This document shows, piece by piece, positions 26,017-34,705 of a stretch of DNA of 64,000 bases. The notes beneath the pieces were generated by a model. That model searched no databases, was not told the DNA's origin, and saw only the letters and a program-made list of their open reading frames with translations. The stretch is from Gottschalkia acidurici 9a (GTDB lineage: Bacteria > Bacillota > Clostridia > Tissierellales > Gottschalkiaceae), in the NCBI RefSeq assembly GCF_000299355.1, contig NC_018664.1:2030380-2094379 (forward strand), read 5' to 3'. Position 1 is the stretch's first letter, and each line of letters opens with the position of its first letter. Made by a program: the position numbers and the translations under genes.

Positions 26017-26515
26017 ACTATTCCTCCTCATATAAATATCTAGTAGAGCTCTTAGCTAAAAAAACCACTTCTCATAATAGAAGTGGTTTTTTTATCCAGT
26101 TTAGTCTCATATCTCAGCTCTTACTTCATATTTAAAAACCTTTACCCAGTAAATCCACCCCATCATATACTAACTTATTGATTTTATTTGACCAAATAAT
26201 ATTTTATCATGAGTTGGTAGTATTTTCTATGCCATATATGAAAGTGCTACTCTCGATTTTCTTATTAAGCAAAATATGTTGATATTCTATATTTATATTT
26301 TTTCATTCTACTTTAGTCTCTTTTGGGATTACTTATGATACGATTGTACATATCTCTTACAGCTAAATTTTTTATTAATAAACTATTTAAAGCTACTGAT
26401 ACTTTTACATAAAAGTATCAATAGCTTTAACACAATAATTATATATTATTAATTAATTTACTATTTATTCTATTTCTGTTCTAAGAACAAAGTTTTACTT
26501 CTTCTTTATTGTTGA
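26017..26515. other. Intergenic region upstream of the LytTR operon
   Basis: The region holds the hairpin at 26058-26093 and another stem, GCTACTGATACTTTTA/AAAAGTATCAATAGC, at about 26390-26426, after the LiaF-like gene. I see no ORF. Direct repeats that would mark LytTR sites could not be identified with confidence. Confidence 0.4.
26058..26093. terminator. Bidirectional terminator upstream of the LytTR gene
   Basis: The stem CCACTTCT/AGAAGTGG with A7 before it and T7 after it reads as a terminator on both strands. It lies only about 42 nt upstream of the regulator start, so the operon promoter must overlap or precede it. Attenuation is possible. Confidence 0.8.
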
Positions 26516-27214
26516 CTAGATATAAATTATTTCTACTCCTGCAAAATTAATATCACCAACTAATGTTAGAGTACTCGTTGTTGTTTTATCATTCTTGTTT
26601 TTTTCACTAATAGCGCCTAAAAATACATTAGTTTTATCATTTACATTCCAAGTTTTTGGTATATATAGTTCTATTCCTGAAAAAGAAGCATTAATACTAA
26701 CTATAGCATTATCATTAAGCATAATTGCATTATCAAAATACACCTTCATGGCTCCAAAAGAACAATTAAAATCTGCTTGTTCAAAACTATCTGTATTTAT
26801 ATATTTTATACTAGCGCCAAATGAATTTTTAAATATAACATGACTTTCGTCCTCTATATCAATTTTTTCAAATTTATAATCTTCAGTATTATTCTCAATC
26901 TTAGTCCATTTATTAGGTTTATGAAAGATCATAGAGAAACCAATACTACCAAGTAGGGCTGCAATTAATACAGTCCAAGGTGTAATATTTGTAATCCCTA
27001 ATTGTTTGTCATATATTATACAAATAAATGCAATAGGAAATAAAATACCTGCAAAATTAATACGAAGAATACTTTTTACAATAACTACTACTAAAAAAAC
27101 TGTTAGCAATAAGCTAAACACATTTACATCTGGAAAGTATCCAAGCTTACTTATAACTAAGAAAATTCCTCCTAGTATAAGTAAAATTCCAAAGAAAATC
27201 CTCTCTTTTTTCAT
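26516..27214 (-). CDS. LiaF-like cell-envelope response protein
   Basis: 232 residues. Four N-terminal helices (about 5-22, 28-47, 50-68, 82-98) are followed by a soluble beta-rich domain with repeated FGA and FSG turns (SFGASIKYI, SFGAMKVYFDNAI, SFSGIELYIPKTWNV). That domain matches the DUF2154/LiaF C-terminal fold (bactofilin-like repeats). LiaF proteins restrain LiaRS-type envelope-stress signalling. The partner here is not a LiaS kinase but the LytTR protein encoded 1 nt upstream, a pairing common in Firmicutes. Confidence 0.82.
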   Translation of the reverse strand: MKKERIFFGILLILGGIFLVISKLGYFPDVNVFSLLLTVFLVVVIVKSILRINFAGILFPIAFICIIYDKQLGITNITPWTVLIAALLGSIGFSMIFHKPNKWTKIENNTEDYKFEKIDIEDESHVIFKNSFGASIKYINTDSFEQADFNCSFGAMKVYFDNAIMLNDNAIVSINASFSGIELYIPKTWNVNDKTNVFLGAISEKNKNDKTTTSTLTLVGDINFAGVEIIYI

Positions 27215-27215
27215 A

Positions 27216-27671
27216 TCATTTCCTCTTTTCTAATAATTTAATTTTTAATGGCTTATAATAATACCTTGAAACATATACCTGTTTATGAGTATTCTGAAAC
27301 TCAACCTTACTTGAGGATGATAATTTTCGTGTTATGGAGTAAATATGATTTGTATTTAGAATTGTTGATTTTGAAACTCTCATAAAATATCCTGGCAAAA
27401 CTTCTTCAAGTTCATAAAGTTTATATTTTACACTATATATATTATCAATGGTATGTGCACAAATCCCATTGCTTTCAGTTTCGAAAAATAAAATCTTCTC
27501 CAGTGAAATATAATACTCAGTATCGTCTCTGTAAAATGTGATATGTTTCTTGTGTGATAACATATCACTAAGTATAGTCTGAATATTTTTAACATCTTCA
27601 CTTAGTTCGTTGCACCTAATAATAACTTCACTTTCTTTAATTTTACTATCTATTTCAATTCTTATTTTCAT
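27216..27671 (-). CDS. Stand-alone LytTR DNA-binding protein
   Basis: About 151 residues with no receiver domain. The LytTR domain occupies about 45-150: ISLEKILFFETESNGICAHT, LPGYFMRVSKSTILNTNHI and VYVSRYYYKPLKIKL. The frame extends to GTG 27686, but GGAG nine bases before ATG 27671 marks the start. It is a transcription regulator co-transcribed with the LiaF-like gene, which probably modulates it. A promoter was not resolved. Confidence 0.87.
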   Translation of the reverse strand: MKIRIEIDSKIKESEVIIRCNELSEDVKNIQTILSDMLSHKKHITFYRDDTEYYISLEKILFFETESNGICAHTIDNIYSVKYKLYELEEVLPGYFMRVSKSTILNTNHIYSITRKLSSSSKVEFQNTHKQVYVSRYYYKPLKIKLLEKRK

Positions 27672-27882
27672 ATTTTCACTCTCCACATCTTTTATTATAT
27701 TAACTATTTTTCCTTTGTAAATATAACAACAGTAAGTGGTCAGTTATTGATTGTAAGTGGTATGCCTTTTATACATACATGTATTAAACTATATATAATA
27801 AAGATTTCATCAGTACTAAATATGTCTTTTTAATACTTTTCCATTGATTTCATCTAGTCTATTTTAAGCCTTCTTGAATATT

Positions 27883-28338
27883 CTACTCACTATATTTATA
27901 ATCTAAAGGTTTTCCCCAATGTTCAATTTTATTGTAGTACGGTATATTAGAAATAAAGTAAACTATTATATTAGAACTATCTAGTAGTGGATATTTATAA
28001 AAAAATTCTTTATCTCCATATCTAATAGCCTCAAGTGCTAGAGGTAGCTCTCTTCTAAATATCATGTCTCTTATGGGAATGGTTTCTATATTTCCTTCTC
28101 CGTCTATACATAAATATATATTTAGAAAATATCTATCATTTACTTTAGTCCACTGTCCAAATACTTCATCCCGCATTGAAGTTATTTTATCATATGCATA
28201 GTAATAATCTATGGTAAGAAAAAGCTCTCCTGTTATATCTGAGTGAGTTAATGTGTAATACCTATCCAAAACAGGTTTAGTATACGTAATGCAATTTCTA
28301 AACTCTACAGATAGTTTACTTGGATCTAATCTATTCAT
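27883..28338 (-). CDS. Staygreen-family protein
   Basis: About 151 residues matching the bacterial staygreen (SGR, PF12638) family. The N-terminal LDPSKLSVEFRNCIT, RYYTLTHSDITGELFLTI and the block FRRELPLALEAIRYGDKEFF with IIVYFISNIPYYN are its hallmarks. Plant relatives act in chlorophyll breakdown (Mg-dechelation). The role in anaerobic Firmicutes is not known. The frame reaches GTG 28347, but AGGTG places the start at ATG 28338. The gene stands alone, with a long palindrome just upstream. Confidence 0.9.
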   Translation of the reverse strand: MNRLDPSKLSVEFRNCITYTKPVLDRYYTLTHSDITGELFLTIDYYYAYDKITSMRDEVFGQWTKVNDRYFLNIYLCIDGEGNIETIPIRDMIFRRELPLALEAIRYGDKEFFYKYPLLDSSNIIVYFISNIPYYNKIEHWGKPLDYKYSE

Positions 28339-28362
28339 ATAATTCACCTCTCATCTACTTAA

Positions 28363-28418
28363 ATATAAAATACACTTAATCTCATAGTATATACTATGAG
28401 ATTAAGTGTATTTTATAT
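28363..28418. repeat. 56-bp perfect palindrome
   Basis: The two 28-bp arms (28363-28390, 28391-28418) are exact complements with no loop. It begins 25 bp upstream of the staygreen start codon. A run of four T follows the core on each side, so it could act as a terminator. Its place in the 5' region of the gene is unusual. Confidence 0.8.
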
Positions 28419-28730
28419 CAATATGATCCTGTAAAATATTTGTTACGAATATTGTCGGACTAATATAAGATAGATGACCTAACAGTAATTAATATTAACT
28501 CAGAGAAAAAATCCTTTTTTATACTAAATATTATTAATTCTACCGCCAGTAACATTTCAATTCATGACTTCTGACAATATACTTGCTATTCTTGATATAG
28601 TTTCCGCGACAGAACAAATTTCCCTACACCATTTAGCTTATATATTATGTCAAGGCAAGAATGCCTTTTATTACATAACTATTATTATATTTTAAAATGC
28701 TAAAAAATATCTCTTTAATTTCATTATGAA

Positions 28731-28958
28731 ATGAATAGTTTTAATGGTGTTGCTACTAAATATATTAGTAATTATATGTATTGGTTCAAACGGTTTTAAC
28801 TGCTTGAAAATGATAAAGAATCAGTAAAAGTAAAAATTTTTATGGCTCAATGTAATATAGCACATAATTATATAAAACATCAGATATTAAAGAAAGGGAA
28901 TCAATATTTGTATAAAAATATACATTATCTTCAAATTAGTGTTATAATTAAGATATAG
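28731..28958 (+). pseudogene. C-terminal relic of an IS1595/ISXO2-type transposase
   Basis: The frame reads FNGVATKYISNYMYWFKRF, then a stop (28797-28799), then LLENDKESVKVKIFMAQC and more to the stop at 28956. The (F)xGVxTKYLxNYLxWF block is the characteristic C-terminus of IS1595-family transposases. Only about 75 codons remain, with one internal stop, no start and no recognisable inverted repeats. The 310 bp before it (28419-28730) show no intact gene. I could not find the other end of the element. Confidence 0.7.
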
Positions 28959-29029
28959 ATTACCTATAATTAATTACACAATTGGAAATATACATAGTAA
29001 TGTATATATTTTTATGAAAGGAGCATGTT

Positions 29030-29332
29030 ATGATTGGTTTGCTTAACCTTGGAAGTCTTATACTTGGTCTAGTAGCTTGGATACTTCCTGCTATTAACAT
29101 TGTTCATGATAATAGAAATTGGTTTACTCTTTCTACTATTAGTATGAGTGCTTGTGCTATTTCACTATGTTTTCAGATTTTTTATAACAATCATCTGGTT
29201 AAGATTGAGGATTGGTCTGCTCTTATGGACACAACAGGGGCCTTAGTATTTGTTGCATCAGTTCTTCTTATTGTTACCATTATCTTAAATGCAATTACTC
29301 TGATTATATATCGTGATAAATTAGCTAAGTAA
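29030..29332 (+). CDS. Small three-helix membrane protein
   Basis: 100 residues with three hydrophobic segments (about 2-24, 34-52, 70-93). AAAGGAG lies 8 nt upstream of the ATG. I recognise similar small proteins in Firmicutes but no assigned function. The sequence is typical of the genome in composition, and the gene appears monocistronic. Upstream, TATAAT-like boxes near 28940 could serve as its promoter. Confidence 0.65.
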   Translation: MIGLLNLGSLILGLVAWILPAINIVHDNRNWFTLSTISMSACAISLCFQIFYNNHLVKIEDWSALMDTTGALVFVASVLLIVTIILNAITLIIYRDKLAK

Positions 29333-29396
29333 AATATCAATTTTTAACTTGTAGGGTTGGAATACAGGACGTTCACATCTTTCTTAAAAGGTGAAT

Positions 29397-29422
29397 TAAG
29401 GGAAGTCAAATGACTTCCCTTA
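29397..29422. terminator. Hairpin after the small membrane gene
   Basis: A 12-bp stem (29397-29408/29411-29422) has a 2-nt loop. It lies between two convergent genes. The downstream T content is weak on + and moderate on -. Confidence 0.5.
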
Positions 29423-29475
29423 AAAATATATATATTTTAAACACTGTTCTAAAACATAGCTTATCTTTAAAACTT

Positions 29476-29886
29476 CTAATAGCTTTTATATATACCTTTT
29501 TCTCTTTTATTTTGTGTATTTCCATATATATACGACTTCTCTACTATATTTTTATATCCTTTTTTTAGAATAATATTTTTAATATAGTCAACATGAGGAC
29601 ATCTATCAGAGTGATGATTATCAGTTACTATACACGATGACAAGTGGATAAAAACATTACCTTTATTTAGGTCATTAAACATTTTAGACTTTTTAGCAAA
29701 TTGCTCTAGTTTTGCTGCTAAACTTTTTCCACAACATCCACCACAAGTAAAAGAAATATATCTTATATCTTCTTCATATTTCTCAAACATTCCCTCTCTC
29801 TTATAGAAAGCATCAGTACAGGCAATACCACTACATCTCCTATGTGTAAGATCACATTGAATAATAACAACATATTTTATATCCAT
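29476..29886 (-). CDS. CGGC-domain protein
   Basis: 136 residues of the CGGC-domain family (PF08821), named for the motif seen here as FTCGGCCGKSL (about residue 48). Other cysteines are in CDLTHRRCSGIAC near the N-terminus, SSCIVTDNHHSDRCPHV near 85-100, so eight cysteines and several histidines could bind metal or do redox chemistry. The family has no settled function. AGGGAGGAA precedes the ATG. It is divergent from the MocR regulator, 144 bp away. Confidence 0.85.
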   Translation of the reverse strand: MDIKYVVIIQCDLTHRRCSGIACTDAFYKREGMFEKYEEDIRYISFTCGGCCGKSLAAKLEQFAKKSKMFNDLNKGNVFIHLSSCIVTDNHHSDRCPHVDYIKNIILKKGYKNIVEKSYIYGNTQNKREKGIYKSY

Positions 29887-30029
29887 ATTAATTCCTCCCT
29901 TTAATTATTAATATCTACTCTATAACCTACTTTACTTTGAATCCCTTTTGAAAATAGTGTATCATAGTATTGTATATATCGTTATATACAGTTATTGCTC
30001 AGCTAATAGGTACAGTTTGGAGGTATGTT

Positions 30030-31439
30030 ATGAACGAGATAATACTTAATCTAGAGAGAAATTCTAATGAACCACTATACATACAGCTTTATAAATATCT
30101 TCGTGAAGAAATAAAAGCTAATAGAATAAAAGAGGGTACTAAACTACCTTCTATTCGATACCTAGCAGATTATCTGAATGTCAGCAAAATTACAGTGGAT
30201 AATGCATACCAACAATTATTGGTTGAAGGATATATAGAAAGTAGACAAAGAAGTGGAATGTATGTTCAACACATTGAAGAGATACCATTTGCACCACTAG
30301 AAGTTAATAAGATAAATATTTGTCCAACCACATCTTTTAATCGTATCAAATATGACTTTCATTATGGAACTATTGATACCGAGAGTTTTGACTTTAATAT
30401 ATGGCGAAAGCTAACTTCTCAAGTTTTAAAATCATCTCAGGGAGAATTCCTTCAGTGTGGAGATGCTCAAGGAGAATTGAATTTTAGAGAGGAAATAGCA
30501 AACTATCTTAGATTATCAAGAGGTGTATTATGTACATCTAGCCAGATAATAGTTACATCAGGTACTCAGAACTCCTTACAGTTATTGTGTGAGTTAATAG
30601 ACCATGATAATAAATCAATAGCCGTTGAAGACCCTGGATGGAGTAATGCAAAGTTTGTCTTTCAGCAAAACAACTTTATAATAAATCCTATTCCCCTAGA
30701 TAAAGATGGTATGTGTTTAAAAACATTGGGAGAAAGTTCCTCAAAATTTGTTTATGTTACTCCTTCCCATCAATTTCCATCCGGAATAGTTATGCCCATT
30801 ACAAGAAGGCAAAATCTCTTAAGATGGGCTAAAAATAGTAAAGCATTCATCATTGAAGATGACTACGATAGTGAGTTTCGTTATACCGGTAGACCTATTC
30901 CCTCATTACAATGTCTTGATGATGATGAGCGTGTTATTTACCTTGGTACATTTTCAAAGTCGCTTGCACCCTCTTTACGCATAAGTTATATGGTTCTACC
31001 TAATAAATTACTAGATAAATATAAACGGAATATGTCTATGTACGAACAACCAACCTCAAGATTAAATCAAAAGACTCTTCAATTATTTATGTCTAATGGT
31101 TACTGGGAACGACATATTCAAAAGATGCGTAAAGTCTACCGCAAAAAGTACAATACATTAATGAAATCGATAGAAGATTACTTAAATAATAAAGTCAGAT
31201 TAATTGGTGGAAATGCTGGGATACATATACTTCTAGAAATAAGAAATGGTATGTCTGAAGATATGATTATTCAAAAGACAGAAATGGCAGGTGTGAGAAT
31301 ATACCCAACTTCAAAATACTGGGTTACCCATAGCAATTTAGATTTTCCTATTTTCCTAATAGGTTTTGGAGGGTTAAGTGAAAATCAAATAAGAGAAGGA
31401 ATAGAATTACTTGGAGAAGTATTAAATAATAATGAATAA
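30030..31439 (+). CDS. MocR/GabR-type regulator (GntR HTH fused to aminotransferase)
   Basis: 469 residues from ATG 30030, which has GGAGG six bases upstream; the frame itself extends 20 codons further. The winged-helix GntR domain (about 10-78) has LPSIRYLADYLNVSKITVDNAYQQL. A class I aminotransferase-like domain (about 100-465) has the PLP lysine in YLGTFSKSLAPSLR and the Asp in EDDYDSEFRY. Such proteins sense PLP or amino-acid adducts and regulate adjacent genes. No obvious target is adjacent except the divergent CGGC gene. The promoter TTGAAA-N17-TATCAT-like region near 29948 is only a guess. Confidence 0.92.
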   Translation: MNEIILNLERNSNEPLYIQLYKYLREEIKANRIKEGTKLPSIRYLADYLNVSKITVDNAYQQLLVEGYIESRQRSGMYVQHIEEIPFAPLEVNKINICPTTSFNRIKYDFHYGTIDTESFDFNIWRKLTSQVLKSSQGEFLQCGDAQGELNFREEIANYLRLSRGVLCTSSQIIVTSGTQNSLQLLCELIDHDNKSIAVEDPGWSNAKFVFQQNNFIINPIPLDKDGMCLKTLGESSSKFVYVTPSHQFPSGIVMPITRRQNLLRWAKNSKAFIIEDDYDSEFRYTGRPIPSLQCLDDDERVIYLGTFSKSLAPSLRISYMVLPNKLLDKYKRNMSMYEQPTSRLNQKTLQLFMSNGYWERHIQKMRKVYRKKYNTLMKSIEDYLNNKVRLIGGNAGIHILLEIRNGMSEDMIIQKTEMAGVRIYPTSKYWVTHSNLDFPIFLIGFGGLSENQIREGIELLGEVLNNNE

Positions 31440-32102
31440 CGAGAGAATACTAATATTGTCTTTAGTATAACAGCAAGGATACTAGTAATTGTTCATTAAC
31501 TTTTCATCTTAATGTTAGTATAAAAGTGTTGATAATTCATTTTTCAAAGTAAGAAAATATAAATTTCAAACTACTCCTTTATTTATAATATGGTTCTCCG
31601 CATTAGTATTGAGTGAGGCTTTTCTAAAAATCTTATTTGATCGTATAGCAATATCTAAATTTAATATATTTATCTCAAGATTTCTTACCATAAAATAAGA
31701 AGGAGTACCCTTTATAAATAATCCTTCTTCCTTTGTGGAGAAGAACCGCTATTTCTTTTGTATACTTTTTACTCAATTCCTGTAATTGATTAATTTCATA
31801 TATCTTTTTCATTATAAATATCTGCCTTCTAAATATAAAAACTCTTACCTATACTTTAGTATAAGTAAGAGCTTTGCTTTTCTAAGCAATAATGTATGTA
31901 AGTTTATCTTTTGTATTCAATAGTTAACCTTACCTACTATATAAATTGGAATCTATTATTCTAAGTTCTTTGTTTTCATACTTGATGCAACATTTTTATT
32001 GAATGCTTTTCCCCAAATTTCTAGCCTCCACTAAACTTGACTTTCCTTTAATTTCTCCTTCTCCATTTTCGTTTATTTGAGAGTTGCTTTTTTATTATAA
32101 TA
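31440..32102. other. Intergenic region with two short frame fragments and a terminator
   Basis: On - there is a 45-codon frame (31812 to 31675; MKKIYEINQLQELSKKY...) and an overlapping 41-codon frame (31691 to 31566) in a different phase, which together look like one decayed gene. Neither has a good ribosome site, and I recognise no family. The hairpin CTCTTAC/GTAAGAG (31842-31871) followed by CTTTGCTTTT is a possible + strand terminator. Nothing else could be supported. Confidence 0.35.
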
Positions 32103-32606
32103 CTACCATTTATCATAATGGATTCTTTCAGCTTTAAAGCTGTCTATAAATACATTTTCTTGTTTATCTGGATAACCAATCGCAATTAATGCAAAGGGGG
32201 TAATGTTTGATTGAAGTCCATACATTTCCCTGATATAATTTATAGCAGAATCAACAGAAGAAACACTCATCCACACTGCTCCAAGCTCCAAATATACAGC
32301 TTCTAATAAAATGTTTTGCGCTGCTGCACTCATATCCGATTTCCAATCTGGCTCGAATCTAAAATAATTACTATTGGCTACCAATATTATAGTTAGCGCT
32401 GAACTATCAATTGGTTTTGCATCTGGCATAGACTTAGATAGTTTTTGTAAAGATTCTCTATCTTCAATTACTATAAATTCCCACGGCTGTTGATTCAATG
32501 CAGAGGGAGCCTGCATCGCCGCTCTCAACAATTTGTCTACTTTTTCTTTCTCTACTGTTAAACTCTTGAATTTTCTAATACTCCTACGATTAAATATTTC
32601 TCGCAC
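32103..32606 (-). CDS. Nitroreductase-family protein
   Basis: 167 residues, a short FMN-dependent nitroreductase. The FMN-binding RRSIRKF is at the N-terminus, APSALNQQPWEFIVI near residue 33, and AAAQNILLEAVYLELGAVWM near 95-115. IAIGYPDK near the C-terminus contacts the flavin in the family. It reduces nitro compounds, quinones or other electrophiles with NAD(P)H. It is divergent from a LysR-type regulator (162-bp spacer), which is its likely controller. AGGAGG lies near the start. Confidence 0.92.
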   Translation of the reverse strand: MREIFNRRSIRKFKSLTVEKEKVDKLLRAAMQAPSALNQQPWEFIVIEDRESLQKLSKSMPDAKPIDSSALTIILVANSNYFRFEPDWKSDMSAAAQNILLEAVYLELGAVWMSVSSVDSAINYIREMYGLQSNITPFALIAIGYPDKQENVFIDSFKAERIHYDKW

Positions 32607-32768
32607 GCTAATACCTCCTATTTTTGATTTTCATAAATATCACTATCTAAATTAAACATGGTATTTAGCTTTTGATATATGCTATTATAGTACCATATCA
32701 TTTTCAATCAGTGAAATTGATTATTTCTATTATTATAATCAATAAATTAGATAAGAGGTGTTGATCTT

Positions 32769-33653
32769 ATGGATATACGATTAATTACATCATTTGTAAC
32801 AGTAGCCACATTACACAACTTTACAAAAGCCGCAGAACAACTTGGGTATGCTCAATCATCCGTTACATATCAAATTCAACTTTTGGAGAAAGAACTGGGA
32901 ATAAAGTTATTTGATAGATTAGGTAAGAAAGTCCGCCTTACACCAGAAGGCGAACAATTTCTGAAAGATGCAAGAATGCTTCTTTTTTCATGGGAAAAGG
33001 CGAAAGGCTCATTATCTTTGATAAAATCTCCGCACGGGGTTTTGACGATTGGTGCTAATGAATCCGTCTGTTCTGTCAAACTACCCAAACTATTAGCAGA
33101 ATATCGCAAACGGTACCCAGATGTTGAATTTCATATAAAAATCGGATCTACTGACGAACTAGAGCTATGGATTAAAGAAAATGAAATCGATGTAGCAGTG
33201 CTATTAGACATGCCTTGGCATGTCCCTGAACTAACAGTAAAAGTACAGCAAGAGGCAGAGCTAGGACTTTTAGTATCGCCTACTCATCCTTTGAATTGCA
33301 TGGAAAACATACTTCCTCAAGATGTTTCAAATTATCCACTGCTTTTAGTATCTCACAGCAGTTGTTGGAAAAACATTTTCAAAGTTGTTATGGAAGAAGT
33401 GCATGAACCATTTAAAATTATGCTGGAAACAGCAAGTATTTCCGACCTTAAACAATTTGCTATATTAGGTTTTGGTATAGCGATTATACCTTTATATTCC
33501 GTAAATACAGAAGTAGCCTCTAAACAACTATCTGTTCTTCCCTGGTCGGGAAAAGAGCTGAAATTATTAGTTCAAGTAGTACATCATAGAGATAAATGGA
33601 TTTCTCCTTCGTTAGATGCATTTTTAGAAATATGCGCAAACGTTGAATGGTGA
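32769..33653 (+). CDS. LysR-family transcriptional regulator
   Basis: 294 residues. The winged HTH (1-60) includes HNFTKAAEQLGYAQSSVTYQIQLLEKELG and LFDRLGKKVRLTPEGE, followed by the two-lobed effector domain (about 90-290). It is the standard architecture and full length. It is divergent from the nitroreductase gene. The spacer has imperfect dyads such as CAATCAGTGAAATTGATT (about 32706-32723), a T-N11-A-like LysR site. The effector is unknown. AGAGGTG precedes the ATG. Confidence 0.92.
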   Translation: MDIRLITSFVTVATLHNFTKAAEQLGYAQSSVTYQIQLLEKELGIKLFDRLGKKVRLTPEGEQFLKDARMLLFSWEKAKGSLSLIKSPHGVLTIGANESVCSVKLPKLLAEYRKRYPDVEFHIKIGSTDELELWIKENEIDVAVLLDMPWHVPELTVKVQQEAELGLLVSPTHPLNCMENILPQDVSNYPLLLVSHSSCWKNIFKVVMEEVHEPFKIMLETASISDLKQFAILGFGIAIIPLYSVNTEVASKQLSVLPWSGKELKLLVQVVHHRDKWISPSLDAFLEICANVEW

Positions 33654-33667
33654 TGTATAATATAATT

Positions 33668-33825
33668 GCCTTCCTCGATATGTGCATCGGCATTTTTGCT
33701 GGAAAGAAGTACAACAGTCTCCAAATGCATAGTTTGTTGACATTCGAGACTGTGATGTATTTTAAAATGTTTTAACGCTACTTAATGTCAAGGTCAATTT
33801 TGTATATATTCGAGATTGTAGGCCT
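33668..33825 (-). pseudogene. C-terminal relic of a 23S rRNA (uracil-5)-methyltransferase
   Basis: On - the string MHLETVVLLSSKNADAHIEE matches the HVETVVLLS end of RlmD/RumA-type methyltransferases. Upstream in the same frame are LEYIQN and ALKHFK, separated by stops, which resemble the VYISCNPxTLARDLKHF block holding the catalytic Cys. Three stops lie within about 20 codons, and the rest of the gene is absent. This marks the edge of a decay zone. Confidence 0.65.
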
Positions 33826-34030
33826 TAATGTGATTTACAAAACTTATTTATGCTTTAAATTAAAGTGTGAGGTGGTGGAAGAATGGCGGAAATCTATTCT
33901 ATTTCCACCATTATGATAGAAATTATGGCATATATGCAGTTTTAATGGGTTTATTATATCATATGTCCTCTACAATCGAATACAAAATAGAGTTTTTATA
34001 AACTAAAATAATAACATACGTATTTGAGCA
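33826..34030. other. Intergenic stretch with a hairpin
   Basis: AATGGCGGAAAT/ATTTCCACCATT (about 33884-33914) forms a 12-bp stem with one G-T pair. The string GGGTTTATTATA(T/C)CATAT near 33949 recurs near 37094 as part of a duplicated region. No gene was seen. Confidence 0.35.
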
Positions 34031-34033
34031 TAG

Positions 34034-34075
34034 AAAAAAGGCTAGACTATAGAGTTAATCTATAGTCTAGCCTTT
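34034..34075 (-). terminator. Terminator of the small membrane gene
   Basis: A perfect 17-bp stem (34037-34053/34059-34075) with a 5-nt loop is followed by TTTTTT on -. It starts 5 nt after the stop of the gene at 34080. Confidence 0.88.
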
Positions 34076-34079
34076 ACTT

Positions 34080-34259
34080 TTAATTTAAATATCTATCTAA
34101 TGATTTATCTATTTCTTTTTCACTTTGCTTTTCTTGTATATCATATTCCTTTTTAGCGATTTCTGAAGTCTTCAGAAGTATACCTAAGTTTAATATAAAA
34201 TTAACTGATGCAATCATCCCAATACAAATAATCACACCATATAATATTCTTTTCACCAC
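34080..34259 (-). CDS. Small single-helix membrane protein
   Basis: A 58-59 residue protein starting at GTG 34259 or GTG 34256, with AGGGG about 10 nt upstream. One membrane helix (about 4-24, ILYGVIICIGMIASVNFIL) is followed by a charged, Lys/Glu-rich tail ending DKSLDRYLN. A perfect terminator follows directly, which supports a real transcript. It lies among phage lysis-like relics, so a phage or prophage accessory role is possible. I do not recognise a family. Confidence 0.6.
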   Translation of the reverse strand: MVKRILYGVIICIGMIASVNFILNLGILLKTSEIAKKEYDIQEKQSEKEIDKSLDRYLN

Positions 34260-34349
34260 ATAGCTTACCCCTGTTTTTAATTTATCATAAATAAACTATA
34301 GTACCCCGTAAAAGGTTATTCTTCAAAAGGTTTACAACACCTCTTTTTA

Positions 34350-34460
34350 AGCTGAAAAGTCTTAAAAACTAACCATATATTTATATTAAAAACTATTTTA
34401 AAACTCACTATAACTTAATTTTTGAGCCTGTGCTATACTTCTAATGTTTCCTTTAACTCT
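34350..34460. repeat. Duplicated segment, copy 1 (other copy 37255-37370)
   Basis: The two segments share about 80 bp: TTAAAAACTAAC(C/T)ATATAT, AAAACTATTTTAAAACTCACT and CCTGTGCTAT with TTCTA. The neighbouring terminator (34037-34075) also has a decayed relative near 37190-37225. This shows an old local duplication of about 400 bp or more, now diverged. Confidence 0.6.
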
Positions 34461-34627
34461 GATACACATTTCTCTATTAAATAGTCTAGTTCTTTTTCAG
34501 ATAAAAATATTTTCAATATAGGAGCTTTTCTATAAAACTCTTTAATAACATACTATCCCTTTATCTTGTCTTGTCTACTTTTATAATCTAACTCTGACTT
34601 TTCAACTAACCTTATTAATATTCTTTT
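34433..34627 (-). pseudogene. Relic of a phage holin-like gene (LLH type suspected)
   Basis: On - one frame reads IRLVEKSELDYKSRQDKIKG, stop, then YVIKEFYRKAPILKIFLSEKELDYLIEKCVSELKETLEV and a final stop. The IxLSEKELDYLIExxVxELK ending resembles the C-terminus of LLH-family phage holins. The N-terminal membrane helix is missing and one stop interrupts the frame. The match is from memory and only moderate. Confidence 0.4.
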
Positions 34628-34705
34628 AACTGATTTCTTTTTGTATCTACAAATAAATACATCAATGGCGGGTATTGTTTAATAAAAAATAAAAAGAGAA
34701 TATTT

